This document shows positions 14,379 to 21,606 of a stretch of DNA of 24,122 nt, piece after piece. The DNA lies in the NCBI GenBank assembly GCA_038747915.1, contig JBCDJJ010000055.1, positions 1 to 24,122 on the forward strand. Direction: 5' to 3'. The notes beneath the pieces were generated by a model. It made no database searches. It saw nothing but the letters and a program-made list of their open reading frames with translations, and was not told where the DNA came from. The translations under genes and the position numbers were made by a program. The stretch comes from JBCDAP01 sp038747915 (GTDB taxonomy: Bacteria; Planctomycetota; Phycisphaerae; Phycisphaerales; UBA1924). Positions within the stretch are counted from its first letter, which is position 1, and every line of letters starts with the position of its first letter.

Positions 14379-15575
14379 CTATCGCCGCAGCGCCGTCAGC
14401 ACCTTCTGCACGGCATCACCCACCTGCGATACCTGCTGCTCGGTCAGGTGCTGATGCACCGGCAGGCAGAGCAGCGTGCTCGCGAGATGGTCCGCCACCG
14501 GTGGGTGCTCCATGCCCGGCTTCTCGAACACCGGCTGACGCGTGAGCGACCGCGGGTAGTGCACCGCCGAGCCGATGCCCTCGGCCTTGAGCGCCTCGGC
14601 CACGACGTCGCGGATCGGCCGATCATCCTCCGGCTCGATGAACTGCTCGGGATCGAGCCGGGCTGGGTAGAGGTGATACGCGTGCTCGGCGCGGTCGGTC
14701 GCGACCGGGGCGTGTACACCCTCGATCTCAGCGAGTGCGGCGTCGAGCGCCCGGGCATTGGCCCGCCGGCGCTCGGTGATCGTCGGCAGATCGGCCAGCT
14801 GATGACGACCGACGGCCGCCTCGAGATCGCTCATGCGATAGTTGAAGCCGACGCGGTCGTGTACGTACTTCTGCGTCTCGCCGTGCGAACGCACGGACCG
14901 CAGCGCCGCCGCGGTGACCTCGTCCTTCGTGGTTACCATGCCCCCTTCGCCGGTGGTCATGTTCTTCGTGGCGTAGAACGAGTAGGTCACCGCATCGCCG
15001 TAGCCGCCGAGACCCTGCCCGTCGTACGTGGCCAGGTGCGACTGGGCGGCGTCGTAGATCACCGCCAGCCCGTGGTCGATCGCGAGTCGCTCGATACCGG
15101 CGATGTTCACGGGGTTCCCGTAGATGTGCGTGGCCGCGATCGCTGTCGTGCCCGGCGTGAGCTTGGCCTTGGCATCGTCCACATCGATGCAGTAGGTCAC
15201 CGGGTCGGCGTCGACCCAGATGGGATTCGCGCCGCGTGCCACCAGCATCGACGCCGTCGCGATGTACGACCACGCCGGCACCAGCACATCGTCGCCCGGC
15301 TCGACAAGAATCTCATAAGCGAGCTGCAGCGCGCACGTGCCGTTGGCGCAGGCGATGGCGTGCGTCGCGCCGGTCGCGGCACCAAATTGCTCCTCGAGCG
15401 CCGCCACATTCTTGCCCTGTGCGAGCATGCCCGACCGCATCACCTCGACCGCGGCGTCGATCTGCGCCTCCGACAGCTTCACCGCGATCATCGGCACCCC
15501 GTTCGGCGCCACCGGCGTGCCGCCGTTGACCGCGAGAGACGAGGCTCCGGGCAACGACGCGAGGGAGGTGGGCAT
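14379..15575 (-). CDS. DegT/DnrJ/EryC1/StrS family PLP-dependent aminotransferase
   Basis: A 398-residue sugar-aminotransferase-type enzyme using pyridoxal phosphate, usually acting on keto-sugar nucleotides for cell-surface glycans or antibiotics. Motifs in order: ACANGTCALQLA (75-86), VPAWSYIATASML, IYDAAQSHLATY (173-184, with Asp175 for the PLP nitrogen), YSFYATKNMTTGEGGM with the PLP Lys204, and RSHGETQKYVHDRVGFNYRM. HYPRSLTRQPVF near the end is typical of substrate closure. The ATG at 15575 is chosen because GGAAGG precedes it by about 8 bases; the longer frame to 15629 has no such site. No other sugar-pathway gene is nearby, so the substrate is unknown. The DCC-type gene lies upstream on the same strand after 121 bp. 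Confidence 0.94.
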   Translation of the reverse strand: MPTSLASLPGASSLAVNGGTPVAPNGVPMIAVKLSEAQIDAAVEVMRSGMLAQGKNVAALEEQFGAATGATHAIACANGTCALQLAYEILVEPGDDVLVPAWSYIATASMLVARGANPIWVDADPVTYCIDVDDAKAKLTPGTTAIAATHIYGNPVNIAGIERLAIDHGLAVIYDAAQSHLATYDGQGLGGYGDAVTYSFYATKNMTTGEGGMVTTKDEVTAAALRSVRSHGETQKYVHDRVGFNYRMSDLEAAVGRHQLADLPTITERRRANARALDAALAEIEGVHAPVATDRAEHAYHLYPARLDPEQFIEPEDDRPIRDVVAEALKAEGIGSAVHYPRSLTRQPVFEKPGMEHPPVADHLASTLLCLPVHQHLTEQQVSQVGDAVQKVLTALRR

Positions 15576-15696
15576 CTCGAAACCTTCCTTGGCTTGGGCC
15601 GGCAGCGGGTCGCCGCGGCGTGCGAACACACGGAGCTGTCATCGTAGACCGGCCACCGGCGTACACCAAGTGTGGAAAGGCCGCTGGCGGACGCTG

Positions 15697-16128
15697 TCAG
15701 GCCGCAGCACGCGAGGCGCCGATGGCCACCTCGCACCGGGTCTTGTTGCCCGGCAGCTTCATCCGGATCCGCGCGAAGCCCGCGTAGAGCACATCGAACA
15801 CCGGCTTCAACACCGGCCACCCCGTCGGGGCGAGCAGCCACCCCATGCCGAGTTCTCTATACGCCCGGCGGAAGACCTCCATACCGTGCACCATCGAGCC
15901 GTCGGGGAGCTGACCGTGGATGTGCTTCATGAACTGCTCGTACGTCACCCCGTACGGCGCCGGATCGAACGACGCATCCGCCAGATCGACGAACTCGAGC
16001 ACACCGTTCCGGGCCGCATCGCGGCGCTCCATGAACGTGGCCTCGCGCGAGCACAGCGCACACCCACCATCGATGAAGATGCGGAGCACGGGGCGGTCAC
16101 CGGTCGCAGCATCGAGGGTCGTCGTCAT
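15697..16128 (-). CDS. DCC-family (DUF393) thiol-disulfide oxidoreductase-like protein
   Basis: A 143-residue protein of the DUF393/DCC group, thioredoxin-fold-like proteins named for a conserved Asp-x-x-Cys-x-x-Cys near the N-terminus. Here it reads FIDGGCALCSRE, with Asp20, Cys23 and Cys26. The rest contains EFVDLADASFDP, YGVTYEQFMKHIHG and the GMEVFRRAYRELG helix usual in the family. The long hydrophobic segments of some homologues are absent, so it is likely soluble. Start: ATG at 16128, just before the conserved domain; the frame extends upstream but without coding character. It diverges from the DUF427 gene across 142 bp. The cellular role of the family is not well established. Confidence 0.88.
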   Translation of the reverse strand: MTTTLDAATGDRPVLRIFIDGGCALCSREATFMERRDAARNGVLEFVDLADASFDPAPYGVTYEQFMKHIHGQLPDGSMVHGMEVFRRAYRELGMGWLLAPTGWPVLKPVFDVLYAGFARIRMKLPGNKTRCEVAIGASRAAA

Positions 16129-16270
16129 ATCTGTTCTTTCGACACCACCAGGCCGAGGATGCACCGAATCGGCTCCACGAAGCGTGCGAATAACACCCCC
16201 GTCCAGAGTGTTAGACCGATCGTTCCAATTTCGATCCCCCACGGAAACCTCCCACCAAGGAGTGTCCACC

Positions 16271-16558
16271 ATGGCACGAGCAACCTTCAACGGCACCGTC
16301 ATCGCTGAGAGCGACCAGACCGTCGTCCTCGAGGGCAACGACTATTTTCCGCCCGATTCGCTCAACACAGACTTCGTCCGCGAGAGCACCAACACCAGCT
16401 TCTGCCCACACAAAGGCACCGCGAGCTACTACGACGTCGTCGTCGACGGCAAGACCGCTGAGGGCGCGGTCTGGTACTACCCCGCGGTCAACGGTGACTA
16501 CGCCAAGGACATCGAGGGCCACTACGCCTTCTGGAACGGCGTGACCGTCGAGGCCTGA
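16271..16558 (+). CDS. DUF427 family protein
   Basis: A 95-residue protein of the DUF427 family, a small beta-rich fold without an agreed function. The family core is obvious: VVLEGNDYFPPDS, then TSFCPHKGTASYYDV (43-57), then AVWYYPAV and IEGHYAFW. Length is typical of single-domain members. The ATG at 16271 has AAGGAG eight bases upstream, a strong ribosome site. The gene stands alone, diverging from the DCC-family gene and converging on the parvulin gene. It appears cytoplasmic. Confidence 0.95.
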   Translation: MARATFNGTVIAESDQTVVLEGNDYFPPDSLNTDFVRESTNTSFCPHKGTASYYDVVVDGKTAEGAVWYYPAVNGDYAKDIEGHYAFWNGVTVEA

Positions 16559-16571
16559 ACACGGCGCACGC

Positions 16572-16617
16572 CGGGCGCCCCACCGGGTGCCCGACTTCTC
16601 GCGCAGCGAGAAGTCGG
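16572..16617. terminator. Two overlapping hairpins between the DUF427 and parvulin genes
   Basis: A perfect 12-bp stem (16591-16602 with 16606-16617, loop GCA) lies between convergent genes. A second, earlier stem, CGGGCGCC (16572-16579) with GGTGCCCG (16586-16593, one G-T pair), shares bases 16591-16593, so the two cannot form fully together. There is no T-tract. A bidirectional terminator is the likeliest role. Confidence 0.5.
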
Positions 16618-16691
16618 AGCAATGATCGCGAGCGCACTCGCCACCACCTGGTTCTCGCCTCCGGCGAGTACCAGGGCACCCGTACCCGCGC

Positions 16692-16976
16692 TCACTCGGC
16701 CCGGGACTCCACCACGAGCAGGTGGTAGCCGAACTGCGTCTTCACCGGCTCGGACACCTCGCCGATCGGGAGGTCGGAGAACACCACCGCGTCGAACTCG
16801 GGCACCATCGCGCCCTGGCTGAACGTGCCGAGCGACCCGCCGTTGGCCGATGAGGGGCACGAGGAATGGTCGCGCGCGAGGTCGGCGAAGGCGGCGCCGC
16901 CCTCGATCTGTTGCTTGAGATCGAGCGCCTGCTGCTCGGTGGAAACAAGAATGTGGCTGGCTGCAGCGGTCGGCAT
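16692..16976 (-). CDS. Parvulin-type peptidyl-prolyl cis-trans isomerase (PpiC-like)
   Basis: A 94-residue stand-alone parvulin, which speeds cis-trans isomerisation of prolyl peptide bonds. Active-site residues expected for the family are present: His8 (ASHILV), Cys40 (SSCPS), Met57, Phe61 (MVPEFDAVVF) and His85 (FGYHLLVV). GGSLGTFSQG (47-55 region) is the usual glycine loop. Size matches cytoplasmic PpiC; there is no signal peptide, lipobox or chaperone domain. The ATG at 16976 follows GGAG at short spacing and begins the domain at once. The longer open frame upstream to 17558 is not supported. It stands alone, convergent with the DUF427 gene. Confidence 0.93.
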   Translation of the reverse strand: MPTAAASHILVSTEQQALDLKQQIEGGAAFADLARDHSSCPSSANGGSLGTFSQGAMVPEFDAVVFSDLPIGEVSEPVKTQFGYHLLVVESRAE

Positions 16977-17160
16977 GGGGGCTCCATCGGTGTCGCGTGG
17001 CGACGGGGTGAAACAGTGAGGCCACCCGACGAGGAGGCCACCGGGCGGGGAAGCGTACCCGACATCTCGACAGATCGGCATCCCGGTCGTCTGGTGCTTC
17101 CTCGACCGGATCATGGACTCAAGGCACAGCCAAAGCACCTCGTCCGCTAGCCCTGTGCTC

Positions 17161-17239
17161 GACCAGTGGTATTTCTCTATGTAGAGAGTGGTCTGGCGTG
17201 CGCTGAGCCAGGAATGCACCCTGCCCGACAAGTAGAGAG
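17161..17239. promoter_or_regulatory. Imperfect hairpin and GTAGAGAG repeats before the second FG-GAP remnant
   Basis: TCTCTA-TG-TAGAGA (17174-17187) is nested within outer arms GACCA (17161-17165) and TGGTC (17189-17193). The octamer GTAGAGAG occurs at 17181-17188 and again at 17232-17239, just before the GTG at 17248, where the second copy may also act as a weak ribosome site. Possible old control region of the broken gene that follows. Confidence 0.3.
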
Positions 17240-17247
17240 ACTTCATC

Positions 17248-17534
17248 GTGCATCCGACCATCACCGCCGCTGCCACGGTTGTCGCCATTGCCGGGAGCGC
17301 CTTCGGGCAACTTACTGGCTCGTTCCCCGGTGCGATCGATCTATCGAGCCTGCTGCCAGCGAACGGCGGCGACGGATCATTGGGATTCGTCATCAACAGC
17401 CTCGACGATAACGACCGCACCGACCGCTCCATCTCCTCGGCCGGCGATGTCAACGGCGACGGCGTTGATGGCCGCGCGACGGTGTCGTTACCGCGAGCGA
17501 CATCACGTCCTTCCTCGACCTGATCCAAGACTAG
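17248..17534 (+). pseudogene. Internally deleted FG-GAP repeat protein gene with a dockerin-like tail
   Basis: From GTG 17248 the frame gives a signal peptide (ITAAATVVAIAGSAFGQ), then a first FG-GAP blade (DLSSLLPANGGDGSLGFVI followed by SSAGDVNGDGVDG). It then turns into low-quality sequence and stops at 17523. In a different frame, 17478-17534 reads DGVVTASDITSFLDLIQD and a stop, the kind of calcium-binding, dockerin-like end found on planctomycete secreted proteins. So the beginning and the very end of one gene are joined out of frame, with the middle (presumably several FG-GAP blades) deleted. A short peptide might still be made, but the protein is broken. Confidence 0.7.
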
Positions 17535-17555
17535 CGCACCTCCAGGCTCGGGTGC

Positions 17556-17608
17556 CACTGGCGGCTTGCCCGCCAGTGCTCAACGACTTCGGCACCCCCA
17601 CCGGTGCC
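17556..17608. terminator. Two consecutive hairpins after the FG-GAP remnant
   Basis: CACTGGCGG (17556-17564) pairs perfectly with CCGCCAGTG (17570-17578) around CTTGC. GGCACC (17591-17596) pairs with GGTGCC (17603-17608) around CCCACC. Both lie between the plus-strand remnant and the convergent pentapeptide-protein gene. No T-tract is present. Confidence 0.45.
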
Positions 17609-17623
17609 ACCCACCGAGTGCCT

Positions 17624-19921
17624 TCATCGCTCCCGCCGCCTCACGCGATCAACCACCCACTCCCGCCACGACATCGGCACCAGCGCATCCGCCACCACCC
17701 ACACCAGGATCACCCCGATCGCGATCCAGGGCGACCACGGCACCAGCCCGAGCACGGGACCCACCACGCGCGTCGCCATCAGTTCTGCGCCGATCCCCGT
17801 CTCGCGCAGGATCGCCTGCGACTGGTCGTACACCACCGTCACCACCAGCACCCCCGCCACGACGTACAGCCACAGCGCCACCCGCGCCCCCTGCCGGTTC
17901 TGCCGCGCGACGATGTCGTACCGCGCATCCGCCCCCGCCCGGATCGCCACGAGCTGGCGGGATGCTGCGGGGCGGTCGGGCTCGGCGGTGCGACGCCACG
18001 GGTGGTCCTCTGGGAACGGCTCCCACATCAGCGCACCGCTCTCGTCTGTCGCCTGCTCGCCCGTCTGCTCATCGATGACCGGTGTGTCGCCGCGGTACTC
18101 CGGGTCGGCGTCGTACACATTGCGCAGCAGCGCCCGCGCCCGCTCGTCATCCACCTCTTTGAGCCAGTCCCACCACTCGGCCTTCACCAGCTCGCGCTCA
18201 TCGGTGATGTGCTCGGCCTTCTCGGGGAGCCACACGGGCAGGCCGTAGTGCTTCACGATGTTGGGGTGGCGGAACCAGCGCAGCACCGGGTGCTGCCCGG
18301 CCTCCTTCACCGCCTCCAGCGCATCCTGCTCCATGTACCGCTGCTCGTGCTCCTTCGCCTCCCGGTACTCGGCCAGCGTGTCCTCGATCACGCGGAGCCG
18401 GCTCCGCTCGCGGACAAACTCGGGGCACACCGACTGGTACACCGCCCGCCCGAGCACCACAAAGAGTGCTGCGAAGAACAGCGCTGCCCAGAGCCACGGC
18501 ATGTTCCCGGGGAACTCACTGGCCCCGCCGGCCCACCGATCGGCGGCCGCGCGCAGCACCGGCCACACCGCGGCCGCCACCGGCACCGCGACCAGCGCCG
18601 TGGTTGAGACACGCGTGAGGATCGCGAGCTCACCAAAGCCCCGAACGATGCCCCAGTGCAATTGCACATCGAGGAAGGTCCACGCACGCCACAGCACTCG
18701 CGCGAAGAAACCTCGCCAAGGTGCCGGCCGGGCGGGGCCGAAACTCACCGCATCTCGACTGTTTGTGTACAAGCGTGCCGCGAGCAGATTCCGATCGCCG
18801 TCAACAGGATGATCCAAAAACTGAGCCCCGATACACGAGCACTCGCTCTGGAACATCGCACTGCTGAACTTAGCGTCTCCATCAAAGCACGCGACCTCGA
18901 AGGAGGCCGGCTTACCAAAGCGAACATCTTTGAATCGCGCATCTCCAGCGAAGCGAACACGTTGAAAACCCGCTATGTCAGCGAAGGAAGCGGCTTTGAA
19001 CAACGCGCGTTTACCAAAATAGCTGTCTTCAAAGCACGCTTCCATGGCGAAGCTAGCGTTCTCGAACCACGCGTCCTTATCGAAATATGCGTGCCCGAAT
19101 CGCGCTTCGCCAACGAAACATACTTCGTTAAAGCTCACTTGTTCTTTAAATTGTGATCCACCAAAACCTGCGTCTTTATCAAAGTGAGAATTAGCATAAT
19201 TTGCGTCTTGATAGAACTCCGCGTCCCCAAATGCTCCGTCGCGGCAGAACCGCGCGTGCTCGAATCCCACATCTCCACGAAAATGTGCCTTCGCAAACCG
19301 CGCATCGGCATTAAATTTGATGCGACTAAGCCACAAGTCGCAAGGGAGGTGGATCCTTTCAGCCTGGCACAGATCGATGCGACACGCTTCAAGGCTCACC
19401 ACAATGCCAGGAACCTTGTCACTACAACTACGCGGATAGTCTTTGCACAACTTGTCGCGGACGAGCCGAAGCATGTAACCCAAGTCGATCGGCGTAGTGC
19501 TGCCGTCTTGATTCTCTTGAACAAAGGCACGGCCAGCGATCGACGCTCGCTTCGGCGGCCCGAGTATCCTGAATATCCCACCCCAGTCGATCAACGATGC
19601 CGTTCCATCGTCCTCTCCTCGAACAAGACCTCGGCCTGCAAGTGCCGCATACTTCGGCGGGTCGATCCAAGGGCGAGATTGTCGATCCTCATCCTTGACC
19701 GACGTGCACCACGTCTTGATCACCTCCCCGATGATCGCCTCGCGGTCCGCCCCCTTCGGCACGAGCGGTGGCAACCGATCGAACGGCACCCCGTCCACCG
19801 GCACCTCGCTCCACGGCACACGATCCCAGTCCCACCCCGCGCGGTCGATGAGCGGCCACCACTCGGGTGTCGTCCAGTCGATCGCGTCGTAGTCGATCTC
19901 GGGCGGCGTGCCGTCTCCCAT
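17624..19921 (-). CDS. Membrane protein with pentapeptide-like (11-residue) repeats
   Basis: A 765-residue protein of unknown function. Residues 1-200 hold a Trp/Pro-rich N-terminus (DWTTPEWWPLIDRAGWDWDR). Residues 203-357 are repeats in which Phe (once Tyr) recurs at alternating spacings of 6 and 5 residues through 28 intervals, as in the Pentapeptide_3-type right-handed beta-helix; a further Phe is at 368. Membrane segments follow at about 440-458 and 474-495. A long charged soluble part (500-660) comes next, then two more hydrophobic segments (681-698 and 718-747) and a basic end. The DNA for about residues 95-385 is strikingly AT-rich compared with both ends of the gene and the neighbours (one 60-base stretch at 19141 is about one third G+C), suggesting transfer or recombination. 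The start at 19921 lacks a clear ribosome site. Confidence 0.85.
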   Translation of the reverse strand: MGDGTPPEIDYDAIDWTTPEWWPLIDRAGWDWDRVPWSEVPVDGVPFDRLPPLVPKGADREAIIGEVIKTWCTSVKDEDRQSRPWIDPPKYAALAGRGLVRGEDDGTASLIDWGGIFRILGPPKRASIAGRAFVQENQDGSTTPIDLGYMLRLVRDKLCKDYPRSCSDKVPGIVVSLEACRIDLCQAERIHLPCDLWLSRIKFNADARFAKAHFRGDVGFEHARFCRDGAFGDAEFYQDANYANSHFDKDAGFGGSQFKEQVSFNEVCFVGEARFGHAYFDKDAWFENASFAMEACFEDSYFGKRALFKAASFADIAGFQRVRFAGDARFKDVRFGKPASFEVACFDGDAKFSSAMFQSECSCIGAQFLDHPVDGDRNLLAARLYTNSRDAVSFGPARPAPWRGFFARVLWRAWTFLDVQLHWGIVRGFGELAILTRVSTTALVAVPVAAAVWPVLRAAADRWAGGASEFPGNMPWLWAALFFAALFVVLGRAVYQSVCPEFVRERSRLRVIEDTLAEYREAKEHEQRYMEQDALEAVKEAGQHPVLRWFRHPNIVKHYGLPVWLPEKAEHITDERELVKAEWWDWLKEVDDERARALLRNVYDADPEYRGDTPVIDEQTGEQATDESGALMWEPFPEDHPWRRTAEPDRPAASRQLVAIRAGADARYDIVARQNRQGARVALWLYVVAGVLVVTVVYDQSQAILRETGIGAELMATRVVGPVLGLVPWSPWIAIGVILVWVVADALVPMSWREWVVDRVRRRER

Positions 19922-19952
19922 CGGAGCACCACACTACCTCACCGATGGGTGA

Positions 19953-19989
19953 CACCGGCCCGCACCCCGCGCCGGCCGGCGCCCCGGTG
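19953..19989 (-). terminator. GC-rich nested hairpin after the tRNA gene
   Basis: Just beyond the 3' end of the minus-strand tRNA is a 14-bp perfect palindrome, GCGCCGGCCGGCGC (19969-19982), enclosed by CACCGG (19953-19958) and CCGGTG (19984-19989). It could end the tRNA transcript before the pentapeptide-protein gene. No T-tract. Confidence 0.35.
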
Positions 19990-19999
19990 CCGAGGCCAA

Positions 20000-20073
20000 T
20001 ACGGGCGAAGGGATTCGAACCCCTAACCTCCTGATCCGTAGTCAGGTGCTCTATCCAATTGAGCTACGCCCGC
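20000..20073 (-). tRNA. tRNA-Arg (anticodon ACG)
   Basis: The reverse strand folds into a full cloverleaf of 74 bases: acceptor GCGGGCG with CGCCCGT (G1-U72 wobble), D stem GCTC/GAGC, anticodon stem CCTGA/TCAGG with loop CTACGGA (anticodon ACG), a 5-base variable loop, and T arm AGGGG-TTCGAAT-CCCTT. The discriminator is A. CCA is not encoded. A34 is presumably converted to inosine, so this tRNA would read CGU, CGC and CGA. Confidence 0.97.
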
Positions 20074-20126
20074 GTTCGGAGGCAGCGGGCACGATACGCC
20101 CCGCCCCCGAGCCCGGCAAGCCCCAC

Positions 20127-20157
20127 TTGACCGCTGGCCCCGAGCGGGCAACACTAT
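20127..20157 (+). promoter_or_regulatory. Possible promoter of rpsT
   Basis: TTGACC (20127-20132) and CACTAT (20152-20157) are separated by 19 bases, about 107 bases before the rpsT start. The -35 match is good; the -10 match and the spacing are only fair. The long leader this implies would leave room for translational feedback, which is known for S20 in E. coli. Confidence 0.3.
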
Positions 20158-20263
20158 TCGGCTCGTCAAACCGGCCCGTCAGGATTGGGGCCACGGCCTC
20201 GCCGACCGACGAGCACCCGCACCGCACACCCTTCGTCTCACCCCGCTGGAGCACACGCTCGCG

Positions 20264-20539
20264 ATGGCCAACACCGCATCCGCCAAGAAACGCGTCCGTC
20301 AGAACCTCAAGCGCCGCGCCCGCAACCGGTGGCGGCTGCGCATCATGCGCGATGCGGTGAAGGACCTCGAGACCAAGCTCGCCGGCACGTCCACGAACGA
20401 CGAGCTCACCGCGAGCTTCCGCGCCGCGTGCAAGGTCCTCGACCGGACCGCCCAGAAGGGTGTGATCCACAAGAACGCTGCAGCTCGCAAGAAGAGCCGC
20501 CTCTCCCGCCAGGTGAAGGCCAAGGCCCAGTCCGCCTGA
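20264..20539 (+). CDS. rpsT: 30S ribosomal protein S20
   Basis: A 91-residue S20, a primary binder of 16S rRNA in the small subunit. The basic N-terminus MANTASAKKRVRQNLKRRAR is diagnostic, followed by the helical AACKVLDRTAQKGVIHKNAA and KKSRLSRQVKA end that are conserved in the family. Length is normal. The ATG at 20264 is fixed by the conserved MAN start; only a distant GGAG is seen as ribosome site. It lies divergent from tRNA-Arg(ACG) and upstream of the CPBP protease gene. Confidence 0.98.
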   Translation: MANTASAKKRVRQNLKRRARNRWRLRIMRDAVKDLETKLAGTSTNDELTASFRAACKVLDRTAQKGVIHKNAAARKKSRLSRQVKAKAQSA

Positions 20540-20581
20540 TCGGGCCACCTGCCCCACTCACACCCGAGTTCGTACCGCCTT

Positions 20582-20602
20582 GACACCGAGACGACCGGTG
20601 TC
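20582..20602 (+). terminator. Hairpin after rpsT
   Basis: GACACCG (20582-20588) pairs perfectly with CGGTGTC (20596-20602), 43 bases past the rpsT stop and 20 bases before the protease ATG. It may end rpsT transcripts or regulate read-through. No T-tract. The TTGACA at 20580-20585 overlaps it. Confidence 0.35.
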
Positions 20603-20622
20603 CGGTGCGATACCCTGCCCCG

Positions 20623-21396
20623 ATGGGTGGTGACGGGCCGCGATTCGGCACGCCGAGCGAGGGGTACGCGGAGCGGTCGAAGCGCCCGCTCGCGAGCCTG
20701 GTGCTGCTCGTCCCGTTCATCCTCGCCTACGAGTTTGCCTCGATCTCGCTGCTCCGCTCGGGGGAGCCCGGGCCCGAGCTGCGCGCCGAGCGATTGCTGG
20801 CGCTGCTGTTCGACACGTTCGGCCTGCCGGGCGTGGCGTTGCCGGTGCTGGCGATCGTGGTGGTGCTGCTGGTGCATCATGCAACGCTCGGGCACCGGTG
20901 GAGTGTGAAGCCGGGGACGATCGGGGTGATGGCGCTCGAGTCGCTCGCGTGGACGCTCCCGCTGCTCGTGCTCGGTCAGCTCGTGGTGCGACTGCTGGGC
21001 GGTGTGCCACTCGCTGCAGCGGGCCTGATCGATCCAGCGGTGCTGCCGCTCGGGGTGCGCGAGGGGCTGACGATCGGGATCGGCGCGGGGCTGTTCGAGG
21101 AGCTGATCTTCCGCATGGCCCTGATTGCCCTGCTGCACTTCGCGCTGCACGATGTGTGCCTGGTGCCTCAGCGCCACGCGGGGTGGCTCACGATCGTGCT
21201 GTCGTCCGCAGCGTTCGCGTGGTACCACGACCCGTGGACCGCGGGCGGGCTCGACTTTGCAGCCGCGGGCTTCTTCTTCATCGCCGGTGTGGGCTTCGCG
21301 GTGCTGTACCTCTGGCGCGGCTTCGGCATCGCCGCGGCCACGCACTCGCTGTACGACATCCTCGTGCTGCTCGTGCTGCCCGCCCTCCGCGGGTAG
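20623..21396 (+). CDS. CPBP-family intramembrane metalloprotease
   Basis: A 257-residue multi-pass membrane protein of the CPBP/Abi family (Rce1-like intramembrane proteases). The three catalytic motifs are present: Glu159-Glu160 with Arg164 (GLFEELIFR), His202 (FAWYH), and His241 with Asp245 (THSLYD). About six to eight hydrophobic segments surround them (for example SLVLLVPFILAYEF and VALPVLAIVVVLLV). The ATG at 20623 starts the protein shortly before the first helix; a GTG at 20605 is possible but adds nothing conserved. In other bacteria such proteins process peptides or prenyl-type substrates; nothing nearby suggests a bacteriocin. It converges on the kinase gene. Confidence 0.9.
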   Translation: MGGDGPRFGTPSEGYAERSKRPLASLVLLVPFILAYEFASISLLRSGEPGPELRAERLLALLFDTFGLPGVALPVLAIVVVLLVHHATLGHRWSVKPGTIGVMALESLAWTLPLLVLGQLVVRLLGGVPLAAAGLIDPAVLPLGVREGLTIGIGAGLFEELIFRMALIALLHFALHDVCLVPQRHAGWLTIVLSSAAFAWYHDPWTAGGLDFAAAGFFFIAGVGFAVLYLWRGFGIAAATHSLYDILVLLVLPALRG

Positions 21397-21404
21397 CGGG
21401 TCAT

Positions 21405-21597
21405 GCACCAGCATCTGCCCCCTGCACTGGTGCCGTGGACTGAGCGACGCGACGGCCACGACGGTGCGCCCATCGAGCGCCTATCGAGCGACCATCGAGC
21501 GACCGACGCATGGCCGACGCGTGGCCTTCGGATGCCTGCGGCATCCTCCAGACCACGGCACCGGCGCACCGGAAGGGCTCTCACCCCACGCCGGTGC
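21405..21597. repeat. Cluster of inverted and tandem repeats between convergent genes
   Basis: Between the protease and the kinase gene lie: GCACCAG/CTGGTGC (21405-21411 with 21427-21433); three tandem 11-bp copies of CATCGAGCGAC or near matches (21471-21503); GGATGCC-TGC-GGCATCC (21530-21546); and a 9-bp pair GCACCGGCG/CGCCGGTGC (21558-21566 with 21589-21597). The last two may terminate the minus-strand and plus-strand transcripts respectively. Confidence 0.45.
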
Positions 21598-21606
21598 GTC
21601 ACCTGA

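Noticed and set aside
13644..15647. 667-residue open frame on the plus strand across queC and the aminotransferase
   Set aside because: It runs through queC out of frame and antisense to the aminotransferase, both of which have full family motifs; Arg/His-rich composition is typical of shadows in GC-rich DNA.
20000..20073. tRNA-Arg as an attachment site for a mobile island carrying the AT-rich pentapeptide gene
   Set aside because: No integrase and no direct repeat of the tRNA 3' end was seen within the window, and the ends of the neighbouring gene have normal composition.
20580..20613. TTGACA as a promoter for the protease gene
   Set aside because: The hexamer is perfect, but no -10 sits at 16-19 bp; the nearest, GATACC, is 23 bp away. 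The hexamer is also part of a hairpin.
21405..21597. CRISPR-like array
   Set aside because: Only three contiguous 11-bp units with no spacers, plus unrelated hairpins.
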